Source of the DNA: Alkalimonas sp.
Lineage (GTDB): Bacteria > Pseudomonadota > Gammaproteobacteria > Enterobacterales > Alteromonadaceae
Reading direction: 5' to 3'
Assembly: GCA_007117525.1 (NCBI GenBank)
Contig: SKGJ01000397.1
Location: 1 to 5,581 of the forward strand
Length of the DNA: 5,581 nt
A model generated the notes under the pieces. That model did not search any database. It saw only the letters and a list, made by a program, of their open reading frames with translations, and was not told the DNA's origin. Position numbers and translations under genes: made by a program. Of the stretch, positions 1 to 5,463 are shown piece by piece. Each line of letters begins with the position of its first letter. The first letter of the stretch is position 1.

Positions 1-779
1 AGGTACAGGACAGTACCGGTGCCCAGGCAAGCGATGAGGTGGTCTTGACAGTGTTATCCTCAGGTTTGCATTATCGGGTCGATACCGGCCAAAGCCAGTG
101 TTACGATGGATTGGACCAGATTGCCTGCGATGATCAGGCTTATCCCAGGCAAGATGCTGACTTTGGACGCGATGCGATAGCAGCTCTGCTGAATAAAACC
201 GGTGTTGGGCGTGCTGGCTTTGACTTTAGCAAGCTGGATAGCCACGGTGATGAACTGCCTCGTGATGCCGCTGATTTTTCCTGTGTTCGTGATAATGTGA
301 CCGGCTTAATCTGGGAAGTCAAAGAGCCAGCCGCGGCCAGTGTTGCAAGTGCCAGTCTGCGTGCGGCAAGTAATTATTACAGCTGGACCAGTGAGGGCGA
401 GGGGCATGCTGGTAACCTTGGAGAAGCTGCTCCAGCGCTGGATGGCTGCCCTGACCTCAACAATTGTGGCACTCAGGCGTATGTGGCAGCTGTCAATGCG
501 GCCTTGTACTGTGGTGGCGGCAACTGGCGTTTACCGACTGTGGCCGAGTTAAACACCCTGGTCGATTTTGGCGCTGATAAGGCGCTAGACCCGGCGCTGT
601 TCCAGCATGAGCCTGAGCCAGCGCTGTTAGGTCATTTGTATTACTGGACTGTGCAAAGTAGCGCTGAGGGTGGGGGGGCTCATGCTGCCTGGGTGATTGA
701 TATGCGTGATGGCAACGACAATTCATTGCCGAAACGAGCGGACAGTCGTGCTTTTGTTCGTTTGGTTCGAAGCCCATAA
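1..779 (+). CDS. DUF1566 (Lcl C-terminal-like) domain protein, C-terminal part; 5' end outside window
   Basis: The frame is open from base 3 to a TAA at 777-779, giving 258 visible residues with no stop before the left edge, so the gene begins upstream. The first visible residues (VQDSTGAQASDEVVLTV) look like the last strands of a bacterial Ig/cadherin-like repeat, implying a longer secreted or surface protein. A DTGQSQCYDG motif (about nt 93-122) then opens the region typical of DUF1566 proteins. It is followed by DNVTGLIWEVK (nt 285-317), NWRLPTVAEL (nt 522-551), YYWTVQSS (nt 639-662), AWVIDMRDGND (nt 690-722) and the closing FVRLVRS (nt 753-773). This motif order is the standard DUF1566/Lcl pattern. 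The family is found in exported, often adhesin-like proteins and has no known enzymatic reaction; its exact role here is unknown. Several cysteines suggest disulfides outside the cytoplasm. The GTG at 39 is not a convincing start because it lies inside the Ig-like strand pattern and has no ribosome site. Confidence 0.85.
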   Translation, partial: VQDSTGAQASDEVVLTVLSSGLHYRVDTGQSQCYDGLDQIACDDQAYPRQDADFGRDAIAALLNKTGVGRAGFDFSKLDSHGDELPRDAADFSCVRDNVTGLIWEVKEPAAASVASASLRAASNYYSWTSEGEGHAGNLGEAAPALDGCPDLNNCGTQAYVAAVNAALYCGGGNWRLPTVAELNTLVDFGADKALDPALFQHEPEPALLGHLYYWTVQSSAEGGGAHAAWVIDMRDGNDNSLPKRADSRAFVRLVRSP

Positions 780-785
780 GGAGGT
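778..785 (+). promoter_or_regulatory. Perfect Shine-Dalgarno overlapping upstream stop codon
   Basis: AAGGAGGT matches the full anti-Shine-Dalgarno complement. It sits three bases before the ATG at 789 and shares two bases with the TAA stop (777-779) of the upstream DUF1566 gene. This fixes the start of the small DUF1566 gene and implies that terminating ribosomes can re-initiate there. Confidence 0.85.
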
Positions 786-788
786 GCT

Positions 789-1301
789 ATGCGTGTTGCT
801 GTGATTATTGCTGTATTGCTTACCGCACAGTCATTGTTGGCAGAGCAGGTTTGCTTTGAGGATATTGCAGCCTCGACTCCGTTGAGTGATTTTGAAGTTT
901 TACCGGATGGCCTCGTCCATCAGCGAAGTACGGGCTTGATTTGGCAACGGTGTCTCTATGGTCAAAACTGGAGCCAGGCTCAGCAGCGCTGTGAGGGGAC
1001 CGCTGTGCGGTTAAGTTGGCAGGAAGCCTTGCAACAAAGCACCATGCTTGCGGACGATAGCCAGCACTGGCGTTTGCCGGATATTAAAGAGGCGATGGCC
1101 ATTGTTGAGCGTCGCTGTGTCGATCCTGCGCTTCGCCGGACCCTGTTTGCTGGCGCCAACAGCGAGCATATCTGGACCAATACCAGCATTCACGGCCGTC
1201 CAACCCACGCCTGGGCCATTGCCATGTACAGTGGCAAAAATAACTACAAAGAAAAAAACCAACAGCTTTACGTGCGCTTTGTGCGTTTTTCCGATGAATA
1301 G
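789..1301 (+). CDS. Small secreted DUF1566 domain protein
   Basis: A 170-residue protein with a start fixed by the strong ribosome site at 778-785. Residues 1-18 form a short Sec signal peptide (MRVAVIIAVLLTAQSLLA, likely cut before EQ), so the mature protein is periplasmic or secreted. There is no lipobox. The rest is a single compact DUF1566 domain: TGLIW at 48-52, HWRLPDIKEA at 93-102, an IWTNTS strand at 128-133, AWAIAMYSG at 141-149 and a terminal YVRFVRF at 161-167. The same landmarks occur in the preceding gene, but the Ig-like part is missing here. Four mature cysteines (22, 55, 68, 110) could form two disulfides. The gene begins nine bases after the upstream stop, so the two are almost certainly one operon. 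The domains are divergent paralogues, not a recent copy. A structural or ligand-binding partner of the larger protein is a reasonable guess; no enzymatic function is indicated. Confidence 0.85.
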   Translation: MRVAVIIAVLLTAQSLLAEQVCFEDIAASTPLSDFEVLPDGLVHQRSTGLIWQRCLYGQNWSQAQQRCEGTAVRLSWQEALQQSTMLADDSQHWRLPDIKEAMAIVERRCVDPALRRTLFAGANSEHIWTNTSIHGRPTHAWAIAMYSGKNNYKEKNQQLYVRFVRFSDE

Positions 1302-1313
1302 AAAGCAACATGC

Positions 1314-1342
1314 GTTTGCAGGCGCTGAAGTTGTCTGCAAAT
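1314..1342 (+). repeat. Inverted repeat/hairpin TTTGCAG-N13-CTGCAAA
   Basis: TTTGCAG (1315-1321) and CTGCAAA (1335-1341) are perfect reverse complements around a 13-base loop, and a G-U pair (1314/1342) can extend the stem. It starts 13 bases after the stop of the small DUF1566 gene. No T-run follows, so it is a poor intrinsic terminator. It could instead stabilise the 3' end of the DUF1566 message or be a protein-binding site, since it covers the possible -35 region of the next gene. Confidence 0.5.
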
Positions 1343-1358
1343 TAAGCTACCATACATT
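1331..1358 (+). promoter_or_regulatory. Weak candidate promoter for the DUF2884 gene
   Basis: TTGTCT (1331-1336), a 16-base spacer and TACATT (1353-1358) resemble sigma-70 -35 and -10 boxes, each matching four of six consensus bases. The location in the only gap between the DUF1566 pair and the DUF2884 gene makes a promoter plausible. The match is modest, and read-through from the DUF1566 operon is an alternative. Confidence 0.25.
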
Positions 1359-1362
1359 GGTA
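1348..1362. repeat. Operator-like palindrome TACCA-TACAT-TGGTA
   Basis: TACCA (1348-1352) and TGGTA (1358-1362) form a perfect 5-bp inverted repeat around five bases. It overlaps the candidate -10 box and lies 24 bases before the ATG at 1387. This size and placement suit a dimeric repressor, but no known regulator is recognised and a 5-bp arm can occur by chance. Confidence 0.3.
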
Positions 1363-1386
1363 TTGTGACTGTCGAGAAGTATTGTG

Positions 1387-2142
1387 ATGCGTCTGCTGGT
1401 TTTTTGTTTACTGCTTGCTTTGCCGCTCCAGGCCCGCGACTGCGACATCAGTTTTGGCTATGGCCTGCTGATATCGCCGGAGCAAATTCGCATCATGAGC
1501 AATGACCGCACTTTGATGCAAATTAACCATGACACTCAGCTCTTTATTAAAGGGGAATGGCAGGATTTAACTCAGGAAGAGACGGCTTTAGTGACCGAAT
1601 ACAGTCAGGGTTTGCGCAAGTTCGTGCCTGAAATTGTCGGTATTGCCGTTGATGGGGTTGAGTTGGGCCTGTCTGCGATGGAGCGAATGCTATCTGGAGT
1701 TGGCAGCCGCTCGCAGCAGGCAGAATGGAACGAATTAATCCGTGAAACTACCTTTCAGTTAATGTCCCGCTTTGTCCGCAGCGGCGATCATTTTTATCTG
1801 GCACCGCAAAGCCTGAACGAGCTGGAGCATTTTTTAAATGGTGAACTCAAGCCTCAGCTCAATAACCTGGCGCGTCACTCCTTTGGAGCTGTTTGGGAAG
1901 CGTTGCGCGATACCTTGCAGCATACCGAAACCAATTTTGAGCAAACCGATCCCCAGCAATGGGATGCGATGGGGCATCTGGTCGAACGCATTAACTTTGG
2001 CCTGGAAGAAAAAGCTTCTCTGTTAGAAGAGAAAACAGCCTTGTTTTGCCAGCGTCTGAAAGAGCTCAATGCTATTGAATCTCAACTGCAACAGCGTTTA
2101 CCGCAAATGCTGGCCTACGATGTGGTGGTGGAAAAACACTAG
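1387..2142 (+). CDS. DUF2884 (YggN) family periplasmic protein
   Basis: A 251-residue protein resembling Escherichia coli YggN in length and arrangement. Residues 1-16 (MRLLVFCLLLALPLQA) are a Sec signal peptide. The mature protein opens with a cysteine (C19) and a short beta-rich stretch including LLISPEQIRI, as in YggN. A mostly helical, charged body follows (LTQEETALVTEYSQGLRKFVPEI and onward), with a second cysteine near the end (C221, in LFCQRLKEL). YggN has cysteines at the equivalent two places, so a disulfide tying the N-terminal strands to the last helix is likely. The function of the family is unknown. The ATG at 1387 is preferred over the adjacent GTG at 1384 because GAGAAG (1374-1379) sits seven bases before it. 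The gene converges on the pseudokinase gene with 22 bases between stops. In E. coli yggN lies near rdgB-hemW, so this placement fits an inherited neighbourhood. Confidence 0.85.
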   Translation: MRLLVFCLLLALPLQARDCDISFGYGLLISPEQIRIMSNDRTLMQINHDTQLFIKGEWQDLTQEETALVTEYSQGLRKFVPEIVGIAVDGVELGLSAMERMLSGVGSRSQQAEWNELIRETTFQLMSRFVRSGDHFYLAPQSLNELEHFLNGELKPQLNNLARHSFGAVWEALRDTLQHTETNFEQTDPQQWDAMGHLVERINFGLEEKASLLEEKTALFCQRLKELNAIESQLQQRLPQMLAYDVVVEKH

Positions 2143-2161
2143 GGCCCTAACGGAGCCCTAG
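2132..2161 (-). terminator. Intrinsic terminator of the pseudokinase gene, overlapping the DUF2884 stop
   Basis: CTAGGGC (2139-2145) pairs with GCCCTAG (2155-2161) around a nine-base loop. Read on the minus strand, the stem begins three bases after the stop of the 2165-4117 gene and is followed by TGTTTTT (complement of 2132-2138), a good U-tract. On the plus strand the hairpin is followed by AGGTTAATT with no clear U-run, so it should act mainly on the minus-strand transcript. The stem contains the TAG of the convergent DUF2884 gene, and the U-tract is encoded by its last lysine and histidine codons. Confidence 0.75.
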
Positions 2162-2164
2162 AGG

Positions 2165-4117
2165 TTAATTGCTGCTCTGCACCAGCCGGAAACCGTTGTT
2201 TCGGTGACGAATGGTGTTGTCGTGGCTGGTCCGGTAAGTCGCTGTCAGCTCGTTGGGGCTGGATAACCAGGCACCTCCACGTTGCACGCGGCGTACGCAG
2301 TTGCCACTGGTTCTGGGCGCTATGCTATTGGTGGCGCCTTGATAGCTGCTGTTCCAGCAGTCCATGGTCCACTCCCAGACATTGCCATGCATATCGTAAA
2401 GGCCCCAACTATTGGGCTCAAACGACATCACGGCAGCAGTTCCATCCAGTTGCACACCACATTCACCACCGCTGCGACGACCAAAGCGAGCCTGAGTGCA
2501 GCCAACGGTATCACCGAATTGGTAAGGGGTATCAGCACCAGCTTTGGCTGCGTATTCCCATTCTACTTCCGATGGCAATCGAAATTGCTGACGGGCAGCC
2601 TGATTGAGCCAGGGGATGAACTCAGAAACAATCTCATTGAAGCTGACATTAATGACCGGCCTGTTGCCCCGGCCCCAACCCTCGTCGCGCGGCCGGTGTG
2701 AACAGCCGCCTTGTTCGACACAGGCGTCCCACATCGCAAAAGTAACCGGATGCGCCATCATTTCAAAAGCTGGTACTTCAATGGTGCGACTGGGTAGTTC
2801 CGACTCCGGGCAGTTTTGGCCGGTGCAACCCATGGTAAAACTACCCGCTGGGATGGTAACTAGCTGATACATTTGGCGCAGTTGCTCCAAACGCTCCGCT
2901 TCCATTTGCGCCAGGCGTTCCAAGCTATGGTGCTGGCTTAGCACCTGCCGATCGGATGACGACGGTTTACTGATGGCATAGGTCACCCCTATCAGCAGCA
3001 CGGCAGCGATACCAGCTGCGCCCAGCTGCAATTGGCGTGTCATGCCCGAGCCTTTAGCTGCTTCTTCTGTGATAGGCGCTGTAGTGGCAGCTGTGGTGGT
3101 ATGCTTTGTTTGAGTGTTGTTGCTGGTTGCCGCTGCTGCAGCCGGCATTGCTTTGGTCGCTTCCGTTGGTTGCGGTATTGATGCAGTCGCGTTGTTGGTC
3201 ACAGGAGCCAGTGAGGTTTCACTGAGCTTAGCGAGTACTTCATCGACGCTTTGCGGGCGGTCTTTTTGCCGCAATCGGACACAGGCTTCGACCAGGTTGC
3301 AAAGTCCAGCGCTGTAGCCCGATGCTTTTTCCCGCAATAGAGGTAAAGGATCGGGCTCGTTGTCGAGGCTTGCATTCAAACGGTCTTGCGCCAGCGGTAG
3401 CTCCAGCCCGGTCATTAGCTTGTACAAGGTCAACCCAAGGCCGTAAAAGTCGCTGGCGGCGGTGATTTCAGATTTTTTCGACAACAGCTCAGGAGCCAGA
3501 TAAGACGAAACAGCATCCAAAGCCAACATTGCGGGCAGGGTATTGCGCTGACCTATCAGCTGTGATTGGCAGAAGTGGCTTAATACCGGCGTTTCTGTAT
3601 TTTTAAGCAATATATGCTCAGGCTGAACACCTGAATGCACAATGCCATTTTGGTGCAGCTGCTGCAAACCATCCAGCAACGGTCGCAGCAATGCTTGAAT
3701 GGCAGGCTCAGGCATTGGCAAGACCCCGGCCTGCTCGATATGCTCATGCAGGGTTGGACTGTCGAGCTTTTCATGCACACTGAGCAGGGTACCGCCATGT
3801 TGTAAACAGATAAGCGTGCGGTTTAATGCCGGGTGATCACAAGCTGTCAGGCCAGTGGTGACGGCGGCAAAACGTTCAATGCTCTCGTTGAGCAAGTCCT
3901 GCTTGGCTGCTTCGCTAACATGCAGCTCACCAAAACTGCTGCGCCTGGAGGCCAGAGCGGCTGGGAAAAACTCTTTGACAATGACCAGTCGGTTGCTTCG
4001 GCTGCACAATGCCCGGTAGGTAATACTGATATCGTCGTAGCCAACCGCTTTAACGATGCTGTAATCTTCAACAGGCGAGCCTGTTGATAAAGGTACTCGA
4101 TTTTCTGTTATTTTCAT
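2165..4117 (-). CDS. Membrane pseudokinase with periplasmic FGE-sulfatase (SUMF1-like) domain
   Basis: This 650-residue protein reads as four parts. (1) Residues about 19-300 are a Ser/Thr protein kinase fold: YSIVKAVGYDDISITYRA replaces the glycine-rich loop, K48 in VIVKEFFP is the ATP lysine, and SYLAPE (205-210), SDFYGLG (222-228) and KDRP (285-288) are the usual C-lobe landmarks. The catalytic HRD is HSG (161-163), the N of the catalytic loop is H168, and DFG is HFC (181-183), so phosphotransfer is very unlikely. (2) A Thr/Ala/Pro-rich linker spans 301-360. (3) One membrane helix (about 363-382) is followed by a Glu/Gln/Leu-rich coiled coil (about 398-418). (4) Residues 420-650 are an FGE-sulfatase domain: IPAGSFTMGC, RLPSEVEWEYAAKAG (513-527), GLYDMHGNVWEWTMD (572-586), VQRGGAW (611-617) and GFRLV (642-646). 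Eight cysteines, all in part 4 after the membrane, suggest a disulfide-bonded periplasmic domain. The copper-binding cysteine pair of true FGE is absent (S619 and L624), so it is probably a binding domain. The ATG at 4117 is the only start before an in-frame stop at 4163-4165; its ribosome site is weak. Confidence 0.88.
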   Translation of the reverse strand: MKITENRVPLSTGSPVEDYSIVKAVGYDDISITYRALCSRSNRLVIVKEFFPAALASRRSSFGELHVSEAAKQDLLNESIERFAAVTTGLTACDHPALNRTLICLQHGGTLLSVHEKLDSPTLHEHIEQAGVLPMPEPAIQALLRPLLDGLQQLHQNGIVHSGVQPEHILLKNTETPVLSHFCQSQLIGQRNTLPAMLALDAVSSYLAPELLSKKSEITAASDFYGLGLTLYKLMTGLELPLAQDRLNASLDNEPDPLPLLREKASGYSAGLCNLVEACVRLRQKDRPQSVDEVLAKLSETSLAPVTNNATASIPQPTEATKAMPAAAAATSNNTQTKHTTTAATTAPITEEAAKGSGMTRQLQLGAAGIAAVLLIGVTYAISKPSSSDRQVLSQHHSLERLAQMEAERLEQLRQMYQLVTIPAGSFTMGCTGQNCPESELPSRTIEVPAFEMMAHPVTFAMWDACVEQGGCSHRPRDEGWGRGNRPVINVSFNEIVSEFIPWLNQAARQQFRLPSEVEWEYAAKAGADTPYQFGDTVGCTQARFGRRSGGECGVQLDGTAAVMSFEPNSWGLYDMHGNVWEWTMDCWNSSYQGATNSIAPRTSGNCVRRVQRGGAWLSSPNELTATYRTSHDNTIRHRNNGFRLVQSSN

Positions 4118-4151
4118 TATTATCTTGACCCAGTAGCAAAATTCATCCCAC

Positions 4152-4161
4152 GTATCGATAC
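4152..4161. repeat. 10-bp perfect palindrome GTATCGATAC
   Basis: GTATCGATAC equals its own reverse complement. It lies between the candidate promoter (4199-4227) and the ATG of the pseudokinase gene, about 30 bases downstream of the expected transcript start. It could be an operator or a chance palindrome; no known regulator motif is recognised. Confidence 0.3.
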
Positions 4162-4198
4162 ATCAAGGGTTGCTGTCCGTGCCTGACCTGACGTACAA

Positions 4199-4227
4199 GT
4201 TATAAACGGATTTTAAGCAGAGGCCAA
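4199..4227 (-). promoter_or_regulatory. Candidate sigma-70 promoter of the pseudokinase gene
   Basis: On the minus strand TTGGCC (complement of 4222-4227) is followed after exactly 17 bases by TATAAC (complement of 4199-4204), matching four and five of six consensus bases. Transcription would start near 4192 and give a leader of about 75 bases before the ATG at 4117. A tandem CCTGACCTGA (plus-strand 4182-4191) sits at the expected start point. An isolated TTGACA further upstream (complement of 4253-4258) lacks a good -10 partner. Confidence 0.45.
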
Positions 4228-4305
4228 GTGCTAATTGGTAAAATGTTGGTAATGTCAACAAAATCAGTATGAATTGTGTTTTTTGGGAACAAGCTTTATG
4301 CAAGC

Positions 4306-5463
4306 TCAGGCTTCAGGCTCATCCAAAAACAGCGTTAAGAGATCATTCAAATAGCGCGATCCCCGGGGACTGACTTGCCAGTGCTGATTGTCATGGTGCA
4401 GTAAACCCAACTTTATTGCTTTTTGTATCGCCGGTTGCGTGCTGGCCTCTGAGAGCCCGGTATAGGCGCTAAACTCCTGCACAGGGCAAGGCTCCAGTAA
4501 GCGAAAACGGTTCATAAAAAACTCAAACGGCAGGTCGCTGTCATCCAGCTGACGCTGATCATCCAGGTAAGGACGCGTTAAATCCATATAGCCCTTCGGG
4601 TGTTTCACCTTGCTGGTGCGAAGAATAGAGCCACTTTCGCTAAGCGTAACTTTGCCATGGGCGCCGCAACCTACCCCCAAGTAATCGCCAAAACGCCAGT
4701 AATTGAGATTGTGCTGGCATTGTTGGCCTGGCTTGGCATAGGCGGAGGTTTCATACTGTTGATAGCCATTGGCCAGCAGCAGCTCGTGACCTTGTTCCTG
4801 GATCGCCCACAGTAGATCGTCTTCTGGCAAGACCGGCGGTCTTGAGGCAAAAGCGGTATTGGGCTCGATGGTCAGTTGATACCAGGAAAGATGCGGTGGT
4901 GCTAAGGCGATGGCTTGCTGCAAGTCGGCCATGGCATGCTCGATACTTTGCCCTGGTAAGCCATGCATCAAATCCAGATTGAAACTGCGCAGCGGCAGGG
5001 TAGCGGCAAGTTGAGCGGCCTGAATGGCCTCATTGCTGCTGTGGATCCGGCCCAGTGCCTTCAACTCAGGATTTGAAAAACTTTGTACGCCTATGGAGAA
5101 ACGGTTGACGCCAGCAGCCACATAGCCAGCGAATCGCTCTGCCTCAAAGGTACCGGGATTGGCTTCCAGGGTGATTTCACAGTCTGAGCTGAGAGCGACC
5201 CGCTGCCGAACCCCGGTCAATAAGTGAGCAATGCCTTCAGCACTGAACACACTGGGGGTACCGCCACCGATAAAGATGCTTTGCACGTCACGCCCTTGTA
5301 CCCAATGCAGATCCTGCTGTAAGTCGTCCAGCAAATGGCTGATGTAGGCCTGCTCCGGGATCCCTTGTTTAACGGCATGGGAATTAAAGTCGCAGTAGGG
5401 GCACTTTTGAATGCACCAAGGAATATGGATGTAGAGCGATAAAGGTGGCAGTGTCAGACTCAA
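4306..5463 (-). CDS. hemW: HemW haem chaperone, radical-SAM family (HemN-like)
   Basis: This 385-residue protein aligns along its whole length with gammaproteobacterial HemW, formerly misannotated as an oxygen-independent coproporphyrinogen III oxidase. HemW is a radical-SAM protein that binds haem and passes it to client proteins at the inner membrane. The N-terminal LPPLSLYIHIPWC leads into the 4Fe-4S motif C17-x3-C21-x2-C24, followed by DFNSH, which is typical of HemW rather than HemN. GGGTPS (66-71) is the SAM-binding motif; NRFSIGVQSF (120-129), NLDLMHGLPGQ (162-172) and SWYQLTIEPNT (193-203) are further family blocks. HNLNYW (251-256) is the HNxxYW motif linked to haem binding, and FEFFMNRFRL marks the C-terminal HemN domain. 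The start is TTG at 5463, sharing four bases (TTGA) with the rdgB stop. No upstream ATG exists in this frame within the window, and the TTG places the N-terminus exactly where HemW proteins begin, so coupled translation from rdgB is likely. Confidence 0.95.
   Translation of the reverse strand: MSLTLPPLSLYIHIPWCIQKCPYCDFNSHAVKQGIPEQAYISHLLDDLQQDLHWVQGRDVQSIFIGGGTPSVFSAEGIAHLLTGVRQRVALSSDCEITLEANPGTFEAERFAGYVAAGVNRFSIGVQSFSNPELKALGRIHSSNEAIQAAQLAATLPLRSFNLDLMHGLPGQSIEHAMADLQQAIALAPPHLSWYQLTIEPNTAFASRPPVLPEDDLLWAIQEQGHELLLANGYQQYETSAYAKPGQQCQHNLNYWRFGDYLGVGCGAHGKVTLSESGSILRTSKVKHPKGYMDLTRPYLDDQRQLDDSDLPFEFFMNRFRLLEPCPVQEFSAYTGLSEASTQPAIQKAIKLGLLHHDNQHWQVSPRGSRYLNDLLTLFLDEPEA

Noticed and set aside
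39..779. Taking the GTG at 39 as the true start of the first DUF1566 gene
   Set aside because: The frame stays open to the left edge, the preceding codons continue an Ig-like strand pattern, and there is no ribosome site or signal peptide at the GTG.
1048..1368. Plus-strand open frame overlapping the small DUF1566 gene in another frame
   Set aside because: It is a shadow of a well-supported secreted DUF1566 protein, with no ribosome site and no recognisable domain.
2282..2701. Plus-strand open frame of 139 codons inside the pseudokinase gene
   Set aside because: It is fully antisense to the FGE-like domain, whose motifs are clear, and it resembles no family.
2165..4117. Calling the gene an active Ser/Thr kinase or a formylglycine-generating enzyme
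   Set aside because: The catalytic Asp residues of HRD and DFG are replaced, and the FGE copper-binding cysteines are missing.
4244..4260. TGTTG-N7-CAACA inverted repeat and the TTGACA inside it as a second promoter or operator
   Set aside because: The arms are only five bases, and no good -10 box lies 16-18 bases downstream of the TTGACA.
4292..4306. Hairpin AGCTT-TATGC-AAGCT after hemW as a terminator
   Set aside because: The stem has only five pairs and is AT-rich, and no U-tract follows on the minus strand.
4306..5463. Naming the radical-SAM gene hemN (coproporphyrinogen III oxidase)
   Set aside because: The CxxxCxxCDFNSH start, the HNxxYW motif, the length and the rdgB linkage are those of HemW.
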